This document shows positions 41,713 to 52,300 of a stretch of 64,000 nt of DNA, in pieces. The notes under the pieces are model-generated. The model did not search any database. It saw only the letters and a list, made by a program, of their open reading frames with translations, and was not told the DNA's origin. This DNA comes from Pedobacter sp. AJM (GTDB lineage Bacteria > Bacteroidota > Bacteroidia > Sphingobacteriales > Sphingobacteriaceae), in the NCBI RefSeq assembly GCF_002197755.1, contig NZ_NHOT01000006.1, forward strand, positions 168,493 through 232,492, in the 5' to 3' direction. Every line of letters begins with the position of its first letter. Position 1 is the first letter of the stretch. Both the position numbers and the translations under genes were made by a program.

Positions 41713-42771
41713 ATGCGTATGATGAACGAACAGATTAAAAGATTTTCAGAAAATCCAATTCTTTCACCAATGGATTTGGTTCCGAGCAGGCCAGGTTTGG
41801 AAATAGCCTGTTTATTAAATCCTGGCGTATTTAGATTTCAGGGAAAAGTCTGGATGATCATCAGGGTTGCAGAGCGGCCCAAGCAAGAACCTGGTATCAT
41901 TTCTTTTCCCGTACTGAAAGATGGAGGAATGGAGATAATATCGATAGAAGAAAATGATCCTGAACTGATAGCAGACGACCCAAGAGTCATCCGTTATAAA
42001 GGAATGGATTATTTAACCACACTTTCGCACCTCCGTTTGGTTTGCAGTGAAGATGGTGTTCATTTCTATCAGCCTGAAGGATTCCCGTTATTACTGGGGG
42101 AGGGCAAAAATGAAACCTTTGGAATAGAAGACTGCCGGGTTGCTCAAATTGACGATACTTATTACCTTACCTATACCGCGGTATCTGTACATGGAGTAGG
42201 TGTGGGGCTTCGTACCACCAAAAATTGGAAGACCTTTGAAAAGCACGGTATGATCATTTCTCCGCATAATAAAGATTGCGCCATTTTTGAAGAAAAAATT
42301 AACGGAAAGTTTTATGCGCTTCACCGTCCGAGTAGTGTTGATTTAGGAGGGAATTATATCTGGCTGGCAGAATCGCCTGACGGAATCCACTGGGGAAACC
42401 ATCAATGCATCATCAAAACAAGAAAGCATCAATGGGATAGCAAACGTGTAGGAGCAGGGGCAGCTCCAATCAGAACCGCACAAGGTTGGCTTGAAATTTA
42501 TCATGGTGCAAATGAAAAACACCAATACTGTTTAGGGGCTTTTTTAATGGATTTGGCAGATCCGTCAAAAGTATTGGCCCAAACGGAATACCCGATTATG
42601 GTACCAACAACTGATTATGAAATAAATGGTTTCTTTGGGGAGGTGGTGTTTACCAACGGTCATCTGGTAAATGGTGATGAATTAACCCTGTATTATGGTG
42701 CGGCCGATGAATTTGTTTGCGGGGCAAAGTTTTCGATTCAAGAAATTTTAGGGGCATTGAAATGGCTGTAA
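41713..42771 (+). CDS. GH130 family glycoside phosphorylase
   Basis: A 352-residue five-bladed propeller-type enzyme of family GH130. Family segments seen are NPGVFRFQGKVWMIIR, the catalytic-acid region TFGIEDCRVAQ, KDCAIFEEKINGKFYALHRPS and KRVGAGAAPIRTAQGW. It has no signal peptide, so acts in the cytoplasm, where such enzymes phosphorolyse beta-mannosides to mannose-1-phosphate. The subfamily and the linkage cannot be set from sequence alone. It is divergent from a SusC/SusD pair, suggesting import of a mannose-containing oligosaccharide. Confidence 0.88.
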   Translation: MRMMNEQIKRFSENPILSPMDLVPSRPGLEIACLLNPGVFRFQGKVWMIIRVAERPKQEPGIISFPVLKDGGMEIISIEENDPELIADDPRVIRYKGMDYLTTLSHLRLVCSEDGVHFYQPEGFPLLLGEGKNETFGIEDCRVAQIDDTYYLTYTAVSVHGVGVGLRTTKNWKTFEKHGMIISPHNKDCAIFEEKINGKFYALHRPSSVDLGGNYIWLAESPDGIHWGNHQCIIKTRKHQWDSKRVGAGAAPIRTAQGWLEIYHGANEKHQYCLGAFLMDLADPSKVLAQTEYPIMVPTTDYEINGFFGEVVFTNGHLVNGDELTLYYGAADEFVCGAKFSIQEILGALKWL

Positions 42772-42882
42772 TTTATTAGCATGCAGATGGAGACTGATGA
42801 GATGTTGGGGATATTTTATTAAAGCGGATTACAAATCCACAGATCAATAATCTCGAAAATATTTCCAGACCAACAGCTATAA

Positions 42883-42916
42883 AAAAAGCGATTTCTGTTT
42901 CCAGAAATCGCTTTTT
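42883..42916 (-). terminator. Terminator of the M16 peptidase gene
   Basis: AAAAAGCGATTTCTG (42883-42897) pairs perfectly with CAGAAATCGCTTTTT (42902-42916), a 15-base stem with A-run/T-run flanks, between GH130 (+) and the M16 gene (-). It can stop transcription from both sides. Confidence 0.9.
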
Positions 42917-42949
42917 ACTTTATTCTTTAAGCTTTTGCTTTAGTCTTAC

Positions 42950-45883
42950 TTAGTATCCGAAAATCTGCTCCAATGTTAATTTAGTAACCGGACCAAATTT
43001 GGCTAAATCAGTCATGTTAATTTTTTTCTCAGAAGCAACAACGCAATAGTTGTAAGGCTTTGCAGATAAATTATCATGATGGAAAGTGTTTACATCCGAA
43101 AAACTTAATGGTTTAAGGTTGGCATATTCATCTATTCTGGAATCATGATCAAATCCTAACTTTTTATCTGAAAAATAACTGGCGATAATGCCATCTTTTG
43201 TAATCCTGGAAGTTTCAATACTGTTCAATGAATTGGCTTTGGAAAGATTGAAAGACTTATCTGATTCTGGTAAAGTAGTAAGCAATTCATTCATGCCCGC
43301 AACGGCTTCATTCATTTTATCAGCCTGGGTACCTACATAAGCCACTACTGCATTTTCTTTATCCTTACTGTTTGGAGAAGAATAAACCGCAAATGTAGAG
43401 TAAGCCAAGGCTTTTGATTCGCGGATAGTCTGGAATACGATAGAGCCCATGCCACCACCGAAATAGTTGTTAAATAAACTAATTTTGGCTGCATTTAAAG
43501 GATCATATAAACCGCCATTTCTTACCCAGCGGATTTCAGCCTGCACCATGTCATAATCTGCGAAATATACTTTGTTAGAATCTGTTTTGGTGTAAACAAA
43601 TTTCTTCAATGGTGCTGCCGGTGTAAACTCTTTGGCTAACGGATGTACCTTTACAATATCTGCAGAAAAAGCAGCTAAGGTTTTAGGCCCGTAATAAGTA
43701 ATGGTATGTTGGTAATTGCTTAGATTGTGCAGCAGATAAATTAAATCAGATGATTTCATGTTTTTAATTTCATCGTTGCTAAGGCCATAATTAAATGGGT
43801 TATCAGTACCATATTGTGCATAACTCATCAAGCCGCTTAAAATTGACGACTTGTTTAATTTTGTGTTTTCCCTTAATTTTAAAATCCTCCCTTTAAGATC
43901 TTCCAGTGCTTTTTCATTTGGCTTACAGTTTGCCAATACATCTTCTAACAAAGCCGTTGCTTTATCAAAGTTTTCCTGCAAACCAGAAAGGCTGACAGTG
44001 GTTACATCGGTGCCAACATTGATGTTATAGTTACAGGCAAGGTTATAAAAAGCTTTACTGATGTCTTCAGCAGAATATTTATCTGTGCTTAGGAAAGCGA
44101 GGTATTGCGATGCATAGGGAAGCAGTTTATAGTTATAAGAACCCATCTCAAAACGATAATTCATGCGGAAGATTTCATTTTCTGTGTTTTGAACTGTAAT
44201 TACATCTGCAATGCCGGCTTTACCAAAATTAAGGTCTTTGGTGTAATCTAAAAATTTAGGGGCAATTGGTTTTACCGGTGCATCAATGATACTTTTTGTA
44301 AATGGTGAAACTTCATTCGAATTGGTTTTAACTGCAGTTATGGCAGGTTTTTCTACCTTCAAAATGCTCTTATCTTCACCTTTGTGTTTCAGAACAGAAA
44401 CATAATTATTGATAAAGAATTTGTTGGCAAAATCTACAATTTCCTTTTTAGTTACTTTACCCATTGCATCTGTTGAAGCCAGCATTTTATCCCATTCGGT
44501 TCCCCGGTTTTGGATAAAGGCAGTCATGGTATAATCTGCCCGTACATCATTGTTCTCAAATGCCTGTAATTCCGATAGTTTAGCGTTGGCTACAGTAGCT
44601 TTGATCAGTCCCTCATCAAACTCGCCTTTTTTAAGTAGTTCAACCTGTTCAAGTAATAGTTTCTGCGCTTCTTCTAAACTTTGTCCGGCTTTAGGTGAAC
44701 CTGATAAAACGAAAACGCCATAATCTTTCATCTGGTTATAACCTGCACTGGCACGTAGCATTTTCTGTTGTTTATTGATGTTGATGTCCATTAAACCAGC
44801 TTTGCCGTTAGATAAGATGTTGCCGATTAAATCCAGCAATAAACTCTGATGGGTATTTTGGGCAAAACCACGGTAAGCTACATATAAATTTTCTGCGCTT
44901 GGGCCATAAATATCAACTTTTTGTATCTGTGTAAGTGGTTTTTCAGCAGCAGGGTTGTAAAGTGCAAATGGCTTTGGAACCATGTAGGAGAAATCTTTGT
45001 CAACCTTCTTAATTATGTCGTCATAATTAATATCACCAGACATAATCAGGGCCATGTTATTAGGCACATAATATTTATTGTAATATTTTCTGATTTCTAC
45101 TAATGAAGGATTTTTAAGGTGCTCTATGGTACCAATGGTGGTTTGCTGGCCATAATTATGTGTTGGAAATAAAGCATTAAGCATTTTTTCATACATTTTA
45201 CGTCCGTCATTATCCATTCCGATATTTTTCTCTTCATAAACAGCCTCCAGTTCCGTATGGAAAATACGAAAAACCGGTGAACGGAAACGTTCGGCCTGAA
45301 CAGCTAAAAATTTATCGATTGCGTTAGATGGAAAATCTTCTTCATAAACAGTTTCCTCTACCGAAGTATGGGCATTGGTTGAACCGCTTCCAATTGATTT
45401 CATCATTTTATCATATTCATTCGCGATAGAATAATTGGACGCCTCTCCTGAAATCTTATCAATTTCTTTATAAATTTCTTTACGTTTTGCCGGATCTGTA
45501 GTTTTAATGTAGGTTTCGTAAAGTGCCTCAATTTTATCCAGAAGTGGTTTTTCTTTGGCGTAATTTAAAGTTCCGAATTTATCCGTTCCTTTAAATAATA
45601 AATGCTCCAGGTAATGTGCAAGGCCGGTATTGGTGCGTGGGTCGGTATTACTGCCCGCCCTGACAGCCATTTTATAAACAATATTCGGTTCTTTATTATT
45701 TTGAGATAAAATAACGGTCAGGCCATTCTTTAAAGTATAAAAACGCGTCTTGGTGGGATCGTTTGTTACATATTTATAACTGTAGCCACCAGATGACCCT
45801 GTTTTCCATTGATAGGTATTTTGTGCCTGGGCAATTGTACCTGTAATCAGAAAACAAGCTAAAGTAAATAGTTTGATTTTCAT
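42950..45883 (-). CDS. M16 family zinc metallopeptidase, two-domain
   Basis: A 977-residue protein with signal peptide (LFTLACFLITGTIAQA) and two M16 modules. The first has the inverted zinc motif HYLEHLLFKGTDKFG with Glu ligand further on (EAVYEEKN). The second has the conserved R/Y substrate motif (TIRESKALAYSTFAVY) without a zinc site, as normal for the family. It is periplasmic and would degrade peptides. Length corresponds to pitrilysin-like proteins of Bacteroidota. Confidence 0.94.
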   Translation of the reverse strand: MKIKLFTLACFLITGTIAQAQNTYQWKTGSSGGYSYKYVTNDPTKTRFYTLKNGLTVILSQNNKEPNIVYKMAVRAGSNTDPRTNTGLAHYLEHLLFKGTDKFGTLNYAKEKPLLDKIEALYETYIKTTDPAKRKEIYKEIDKISGEASNYSIANEYDKMMKSIGSGSTNAHTSVEETVYEEDFPSNAIDKFLAVQAERFRSPVFRIFHTELEAVYEEKNIGMDNDGRKMYEKMLNALFPTHNYGQQTTIGTIEHLKNPSLVEIRKYYNKYYVPNNMALIMSGDINYDDIIKKVDKDFSYMVPKPFALYNPAAEKPLTQIQKVDIYGPSAENLYVAYRGFAQNTHQSLLLDLIGNILSNGKAGLMDININKQQKMLRASAGYNQMKDYGVFVLSGSPKAGQSLEEAQKLLLEQVELLKKGEFDEGLIKATVANAKLSELQAFENNDVRADYTMTAFIQNRGTEWDKMLASTDAMGKVTKKEIVDFANKFFINNYVSVLKHKGEDKSILKVEKPAITAVKTNSNEVSPFTKSIIDAPVKPIAPKFLDYTKDLNFGKAGIADVITVQNTENEIFRMNYRFEMGSYNYKLLPYASQYLAFLSTDKYSAEDISKAFYNLACNYNINVGTDVTTVSLSGLQENFDKATALLEDVLANCKPNEKALEDLKGRILKLRENTKLNKSSILSGLMSYAQYGTDNPFNYGLSNDEIKNMKSSDLIYLLHNLSNYQHTITYYGPKTLAAFSADIVKVHPLAKEFTPAAPLKKFVYTKTDSNKVYFADYDMVQAEIRWVRNGGLYDPLNAAKISLFNNYFGGGMGSIVFQTIRESKALAYSTFAVYSSPNSKDKENAVVAYVGTQADKMNEAVAGMNELLTTLPESDKSFNLSKANSLNSIETSRITKDGIIASYFSDKKLGFDHDSRIDEYANLKPLSFSDVNTFHHDNLSAKPYNYCVVASEKKINMTDLAKFGPVTKLTLEQIFGY

Positions 45884-46050
45884 TGAATTGTTTTTTTGGT
45901 TTATAAAATAAATGCCTGTTCAATTGGTATAAACAGCGCACTCATTTTTACCCAAATATATATGCTTTCTTTTGTTGAATGAAATGCTTTTTGTAAATCT
46001 CAAACAAAATTGCAGGAATTAATGAAAATAGTATATTAAATTGCCATTAA

Positions 46051-46082
46051 TTGTGGCCTGAATTTAATAATCCGTATTTTTA
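46051..46082 (+). promoter_or_regulatory. Candidate promoter of surE
   Basis: TTG (46051-46053), 21-base spacer and TATTTTTA (46075-46082, 7 of 8 to TAnnTTTG). The box ends 5 bases before the surE ATG, which would give a nearly leaderless transcript. Confidence 0.35.
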
Positions 46083-46087
46083 CCGGT

Positions 46088-46930
46088 ATGACAAAGCAAA
46101 GTTCTAAACCCAATATTTTAGTGGTTAATGATGACGGGATTACAGCTACCGGGATCAAAAACCTGATGGAAGTGATGCAGGAAATTGGCCATGTGGTGGT
46201 GGTTGCACCTGATAGTCCGCAAAGTGGAATGGGGCATGCCATTACAATAGGAAAGCCCATTCGCTTTGATAAAGTAAGCATTTATGAAGGAGTAGAAATG
46301 TATAAATGCAGTGGTACACCTGTAGACTGTGTGAAGATTGCCGTGAATAAGATATTCAAAGGTAAAAAACCCGATTTATGTGTTTCAGGAATTAACCACG
46401 GCTTAAACAATTCAATCAATGTACTTTATTCCGGTACCATGTCTGCCGCCGTAGAAGGCGCCATTGAAAAAATTCCGTCTATTGGTTTTTCCATGGATGA
46501 TTTTGCCGCTGATGCTGATTTTAGTCATACCAAAAAGTATATTAAAAATATTTGCGAACAGGTTTTAGCCAATGGTTTACCTGAAGGCACCTTGTTAAAT
46601 GTTAATTTCCCAAAGGGTGCAGATTTAAAAGGAATTAAGATCTGCAGACAGGCCAATGCGAAATGGATGGAAGAATTTGACGAAAGAACCGATCCATACA
46701 ACCGTCCTTATTATTGGCTTACCGGTGTTTTTGAAAATTTTGATCATGGTGAAGATACCGATGTATGGGCTTTGGAACATGGCTATGTTTCCATAGTTCC
46801 GGTGCAGTTTGATTTAACTGCTCATCACGCCATTCAAACCCTAAGCAGCTGGGATTTTGGGATGGTGAATAAAGCGAAATCTGGTCAGACCACTCAGGTT
46901 TCATCGCCTGATGGCATTAACTTAGGCTGA
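46088..46930 (+). CDS. surE: 5'/3'-nucleotidase SurE
   Basis: A 280-residue acid phosphatase with the SurE N-terminal signature ILVVNDDGITATGIKNL (metal-binding Asp pair), VVAPDSPQSGMGHAIT and the SGINHGLNNSINVLYSGTMSAA segment. It dephosphorylates nucleoside monophosphates and related compounds. A small membrane protein gene follows after 10 bases. The C-terminal extension beyond the core is about 20 residues longer than in E. coli. Confidence 0.95.
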   Translation: MTKQSSKPNILVVNDDGITATGIKNLMEVMQEIGHVVVVAPDSPQSGMGHAITIGKPIRFDKVSIYEGVEMYKCSGTPVDCVKIAVNKIFKGKKPDLCVSGINHGLNNSINVLYSGTMSAAVEGAIEKIPSIGFSMDDFAADADFSHTKKYIKNICEQVLANGLPEGTLLNVNFPKGADLKGIKICRQANAKWMEEFDERTDPYNRPYYWLTGVFENFDHGEDTDVWALEHGYVSIVPVQFDLTAHHAIQTLSSWDFGMVNKAKSGQTTQVSSPDGINLG

Positions 46931-46940
46931 TTGATTAAAC

Positions 46941-47213
46941 ATGAATGATAAGTTGAGGAAAGTGAATGATTCAGTTTGGATTGGACTGGGCCTGGGTTTA
47001 ATCATACCGGCAATTTTATGCGGATTAGCCTGGTACATCATTCATCATGTGGCCGTATTGGCGAAAGCTGATTTACTGTATATTGGAAGTATTGCTGTCA
47101 ATGCTTATGTGATGCAATATTTTTTCAGATATCATAAACTTAACATTGGAAGAGGAATTTTAGCCGCTACATTTCTGTGCGCTTTTATTTTTTTTACGTA
47201 TAAAGTTTTTTGA
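46941..47213 (+). CDS. Small membrane protein, three segments
   Basis: A 90-residue protein with three predicted membrane helices (LGLGLIIPAILCGLAWYIIH, LLYIGSIAVNAYVMQYFF and GILAATFLCAFIFFTYKVF). It lies between surE and lpxB. No family match is recognised; the location between surE and lpxB suggests it belongs to the same operon. Confidence 0.7.
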   Translation: MNDKLRKVNDSVWIGLGLGLIIPAILCGLAWYIIHHVAVLAKADLLYIGSIAVNAYVMQYFFRYHKLNIGRGILAATFLCAFIFFTYKVF

Positions 47214-47223
47214 AAAAAACTGG

Positions 47224-47347
47224 CGTCATTGCGAACTAAAGAAGGGGCGTGTGAGTTGGGGTGAAGCAATCCTTCCAGAACAAAAAAAGGATTAACGAAT
47301 ACAATAACAATATCAAAGATGGCTTCGTCGTGCCTCCCGCAATGACG
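47224..47347. repeat. 124-bp palindromic intergenic element (GTCATTGCGA type)
   Basis: Terminal inverted repeats CGTCATTGCG (47224-47233) and CGCAATGACG (47338-47347) are perfect complements; inner sequences GAAGCAATC and GATGGCTTCG are also near-complementary. It resembles small miniature transposable-like elements that are scattered between genes in this group. It contains no frame and lies between the small membrane gene and lpxB. Confidence 0.8.
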
Positions 47348-47369
47348 ATTTTGTGCTAAAATAAAAATT

Positions 47370-48470
47370 ATGAAATATTACCTCGTAGCAGGAGAAGCAT
47401 CCGGCGATTTACATGGAGCAAACCTGATGAAGGCTTTAAAGGCAGAGGATAGCGATGCTGTTTTCCGGTATTTTGGAGGTGATAAAATGCAGGGAGAAGG
47501 TGGCGAACTGGTTAAACATTATGCCGATATGGCCTTTATGGGATTTACGGAAGTGGTGTTGAATTTGCGCACGATTTTTAAAAACCTCAAAGCCTGCAAA
47601 GATGACCTGCTGAAATGGAAACCCGATGTTTTGATTTTGATAGATTTCCCGGGGTTTAACCTTAAAATAGCCGATTTTGCAAAAGCCAATGGCCTCAAGG
47701 TTTGTTATTATATTTCACCTAAAGTATGGGCCTGGAATCAGAAGCGGGTATTGAAAATCAAAAAAATAGTCGATCATCTGTTTTGCATCCTGCCATTTGA
47801 GGTCGATTTTTATCGTGAATGGGGGATGGAGGTAGATTATGTCGGTAATCCACTGTTGGATGAAATTGCACAGTTCAGCCCCGATGTAAATTTCAGCACG
47901 AAGAATAATTTAGGGGATAAAATAATTGCCCTGTTGCCGGGAAGCCGGAAACAAGAGATTGAACGGCTTTTGCCGGTAATGTTAAGTGTAACCGAAAATT
48001 ATCCCGAATATACTTTTGCTATTGCTGCGGCACCTACTTTTTCTGACGACTACTACCATCAGTTTATCGGAACCAAAAAAGTCCGGCTACTTTTCAATAA
48101 TACCTATAACCTGTTGAACGTTGCACATGCTGCTATTGTCGCTTCGGGGACCGCTACACTGGAAACCGCCTTGTTTAAGGTGCCGCAGGTGGTGGTTTAT
48201 AGAGGTGGCGCCATATCCATTGCCATAGCCAGGATGCTGGTGAAAATTAAATTCATCTCACTCGTTAACCTGATTGTAAACAAGAAAATTGTTACGGAGT
48301 TGATTCAGGAAGACTGCAATTCACAAAAGTTGAACCAGGAACTTTTCCAAATCCTGGATGGCGAAGGCCGAAAAGACGTACTGCGCGATTATGAGTCGTT
48401 GATGAAACTCATGGGGACGCCCGGGGCATCTTCAAAAACAGCACAATTGATTTATTCCTACCTCAAGTAA
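47370..48470 (+). CDS. lpxB: Lipid-A-disaccharide synthase
   Basis: A 366-residue glycosyltransferase of family GT19. N-terminal YLVAGEASGDLHGANLM, the DFPGFNLKIA region, YYISPKVWAWNQKR and LLPGSRKQEIERLLPV are the family blocks. It condenses UDP-diacylglucosamine with lipid X to form the lipid A disaccharide at the inner membrane. It is preceded by the palindromic element at 47224, which may separate it from surE or lie within the message. Confidence 0.96.
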   Translation: MKYYLVAGEASGDLHGANLMKALKAEDSDAVFRYFGGDKMQGEGGELVKHYADMAFMGFTEVVLNLRTIFKNLKACKDDLLKWKPDVLILIDFPGFNLKIADFAKANGLKVCYYISPKVWAWNQKRVLKIKKIVDHLFCILPFEVDFYREWGMEVDYVGNPLLDEIAQFSPDVNFSTKNNLGDKIIALLPGSRKQEIERLLPVMLSVTENYPEYTFAIAAAPTFSDDYYHQFIGTKKVRLLFNNTYNLLNVAHAAIVASGTATLETALFKVPQVVVYRGGAISIAIARMLVKIKFISLVNLIVNKKIVTELIQEDCNSQKLNQELFQILDGEGRKDVLRDYESLMKLMGTPGASSKTAQLIYSYLK

Positions 48471-48489
48471 GGTCACATTTGAATCAGAG

Positions 48490-49110
48490 AGAAGCAACCT
48501 GATTTGCGAAAGCAGCGAACATCAGCGGGAACATTAATAGGAAACTAAACGCCTGTTTCTCCCGCAGATTAAATTGATTTCCGCAGATGTAATAATCTTG
48601 ACCTGATCTGCGAAATCAGCGAACATCAGCGGGAACATTAATAGGGAACTAAACGCCTGTTTCTCCCGCAGATTAAATTGATTTCTGCATATTTAATAAT
48701 CTTAACCTGATCTGCGAAATCAGCGAACATCAGCGGGAACATTAATAGGAAACTAAACGCCTGTTTCTCCCGCAGATTAAAGTAATTTCCGTAGCATTTA
48801 TGATCTTAACCTGATCTGCGAAATCAGCGAACATCAGCGGGAAACATTAATAGGAAACTAAACGCCTGTTTCTCCTGCAGATTAAAGTAATTTCCGTAGC
48901 ATTTATGATCTTGACCTGATCTGCGAAATCAGCGAACATCAGCGGGAACATTAATAGGAAACTAAACGCCCGTTTCTCCCGCAGATTAAATTGATTTCCG
49001 CCGATTTAATAATCTTGACCTGATCTGCGAAATCATCTAAAATCCGCGGGAAACATTAATAGGAAACTAAATGTCTATTTCTCTTACACATTAAATGAAT
49101 TTCTGCAACA
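48490..49110. repeat. Tandem array of about 104-bp repeats with dyad symmetry
   Basis: The core CCCGCAGATT (or CCTGCAG) recurs at 48561, 48665, 48769, 48874 and 48978, spaced 104-105 bases, with partial or diverged units before and after (to about 49083). Within each unit CCCGCAGAT pairs with a later ATCAGCGGG, and TTCCGCAGAT pairs with a later ATCTGCGAAA, so each unit can fold as a nested hairpin. It occupies most of the 926-base gap between lpxB and the next SusC gene; the rest of that gap is the promoter region with two operators. No coding potential is seen. Confidence 0.9.
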
Positions 49111-49180
49111 TTGACATTTATATCACCTCTGGGTTAAATGCATTATAAACTAAAACTTAAATAATTCTTCTAATAAATAC

Positions 49181-49224
49181 TAAAACGTTTTTGTAACACT
49201 TTTTTTACTAACTAAAACGTTTTA
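49181..49224. promoter_or_regulatory. Two LacI-type operators before SusC
   Basis: TAAAACGTTTTT (49181-49192) and the perfect palindrome TAAAACGTTTTA (49213-49224) lie 32 bases apart, about three helical turns, upstream of the SusC gene at 49397. The palindrome also precedes other genes of this locus, and a LacI regulator gene lies within it. Confidence 0.75.
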
Positions 49225-49396
49225 TTAAATGGATATTTTATTAATATTGACCTAAAGATCATCAGATCACTAACCGAATTACTATTTACGAAATGAATCA
49301 TGGTACCTGCATATAAAATAAGCTGATCTGCTGTACAAAGGCCAATGGTTTAGCAATCCCTATCCGCATTCATATTAACCTATAAAAAAATCGCTA

Positions 49397-52300
49397 ATGA
49401 AAATTAATTTACTCAAACTCACTGGTATCTCTGCAATTGTTTTGTCGAGCTTGCCGGCCTTTTCGGCAGAATCTGACCGGAAAGATTTCGAAGGCTTTTT
49501 CGAGCTCGAATTTCCCTGGCACAAAGCCAGCGTAAGAAAAGTGATTACAGGAAAAGTAGTTGATGAAAAAAATCTGGGTGTTCCGGGTGTAGGGGTACAG
49601 AATATTACCTCCGGCCAGGGTACCGTAACAGATGCCAACGGGCAGTTCAAAATTGAGGCAAATGAAAATGAAGTAATCAGATTTACTTACCTCGGCTATC
49701 AAACCCAGAATATCACCATCGGTACACAAACCAGTTTAAATATCAAGCTGGCCGTATCTGCCGATACCAAGTTAGATGATGTGGTAGTAGTGGGTTATGG
49801 TACCCGCAGCCAGAGAGAACTTACCTCTGCCATTACTAAAGTAGATACTTCTCAGTTCAGGCAAAGTGGTGCCAGAAATGCGCTGGACTTATTACAGGGT
49901 AAAGTAGCTGGTTTACAAATTACCAGGAGCAGTTCTAATCCAAACTCTGGTGTGGCAATTCAGCTTCGTGGCGTAACGTCCATTTCAGGTACATCCAGTC
50001 CTTTAATCGTAATTGACGGGATTCCAGGCGGAAATCTAGACCTGTTGCAACAAGATGATATCGAATCATTCTCTGTTTTGAAAGATGGTTCGGCTGCAGC
50101 CATTTACGGTACCAGGGCCAATGCCGGTGTAATTCTGGTCACTACAAAAAAAGGACGTAAGGGGCCTTCTCAGTTTAATTACAATGGTTATGTCAAACAT
50201 GAAACCTTATATGAGCGTCCTGATTTCATGAGCGCCAGCCAGTTTAGGGAGAAAATTGCCAGCGGGCAATATAAGGCGCAGGATTACGGCGGCGACTTTA
50301 ACTACTTCAATGATATTGTAAACAAAGACAATTTAACCAACTATCAGAATCTTTCAGTTTCTGGTGGCGGGGAAAATTCTACTTATCGCGGTTCATTCAC
50401 TTATAACAAACTGGATGGTTTTGCAAGGGAAAATAACAGAGAACAATATCAGTTCAGGATGAGCTTAACGCAGAAAGGTTTCAAAGATCGCGTTACGGCT
50501 GCATTTAACGTGGCCTCTAATATTAACAAAGCCAATCTTTTAGGTGGTGGTGGCTGGGAAAATGTGCTTACCAAAAACCCAACTGAATCTTACTACAATC
50601 CTGACGGGAGTTATCTGTTTACACGGAATATCACCAATGAAGTGGCCCGTTTAGCACAGGAAACCAGTAAGAGATCTCAGCAAACCTACTCTATAGATGG
50701 AAAAATTGATGTTGATATCTTAAAAGATTTAAAGGCTTCGACCTTTGTGGCTTACCAGAGAAATCAGTTTGTTGATAATCAGTACCGCATGTTGCGCAGT
50801 CAGAATTCCCTTGAAAATGGTGATGCACCTGGCGGGGGGTATGCCTATAAAGGAACGGAACTGAATGAGAATTTCAACTTCGAGCCCACCATAGAATATC
50901 ACAAAACCATCAATGAGAAACACCGTTTAACCGGAATGCTTGGGTATTCATACCGTTATGAGGTCAACGAATCTTTCAGTGCCAATAACAGAGGTTATAC
51001 CAATGATATTTTTGAAGAAAACAACTTAGGGAGTGTACCTATTGGCGTAAACCGTGTTGGTTTGGCAAGTAATAAAAATGATAATACCCTTATCGCATTA
51101 TTCGGACGGATTCATTACACCTTTGATGGCAAGGTAAATGTGGAAGCAGTATTGAGAAGAGAGGGTTCTTCGCGGTTTGGTGCCAACAATAAATGGGCAA
51201 GCTTTCCTGCAGTTTCCGCATCTTATGAAATTACCCGTGAGAAGTTCATGGAAAATGCCAAGTGGCTTAATTTCCTGAAAATCAGAGCTGGTTATGGTGA
51301 AACCGGTAATTCAGGCTTTGCGAACTATGCCTCTCTGGTTACCTTGGGCACTGGAAACCTTTATCCTTTTCCAAGCGGTGAATGGTTACAAACCTATGGT
51401 CCCTCACGTAATCCAAATCCTGATTTAAGATGGGAACGTAAACGGGAATACAACTTTGGCCTTGACTTCTCAATGCTCAACAACAGGTTAAGTGGATCCA
51501 TTGATTTGTTTAAACGAAATATTGTTGACTTACTGGATACCTATACCTCTCCGCAACCACCCTTTGTTCAGAGTTCCATTTATACCAACGTAGGAACAAT
51601 TTCTGCAAAAGGTCTGGAGTTAACATTAAATTATCAGGCCATTAAGAGCAACAATTTCAGCTGGAACATCGATTTTGCCGGCAGCACCATCGATAATAAG
51701 CTGGATACCTATTCCAATGATGTCTACAAAAGGGATATGAGAACTTTTGGCGGTATTGGTGGGGCAGGAGATCTCGGAGATGCCTTTCGTACCTACGAAG
51801 GCAGGAATATCGGCGAGTTCTGGGGTAAACGCTTTGCCGGTTTTACACCTGAAGGCAAGTGGCTGTTCTATAACCGGAATGGTCAGGCTGTTCCAAATGC
51901 ACAAATCAATACATCACCTTTCCGTGATCAGACTGATTTAGCCCTGATCGGAAATGCCATTCCGAAATACTATCTGTCACTGGGAAATACCTTCACCTAC
52001 AAACAATTTGATTTGAGAATTTTCCTGAGAAGTAAACTTGACTTCGATGTGCTGAATACCCTGGCTTTATCATACGGAAACAAATTCGGAACACAGGGTA
52101 ACCTTTTAAATAGTGCTTTCACCAAATATGCAGAGATTAACGATACTTATATGTATTCTGATTATTATCTGGAAAAAGGAAGTTTCTTAAAGGTTGATGA
52201 GGTAACACTGGGCTATACTTTCAAGTTTAAAGATAAAGCTTTCCGCAGCCTGCGGGTATATGCCGTTGGGCAGAACCTGGCCTTGTTAACAGGCTATTCT

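Noticed and set aside
48490..49110. CRISPR-like repetition
   Set aside because: Units are about 104 bases with almost no variable spacers, and no cas genes are present; it is a tandem repeat.
49409..49729. Minus-strand frame opposite the SusC start
   Set aside because: Antisense shadow of the SusC coding region.
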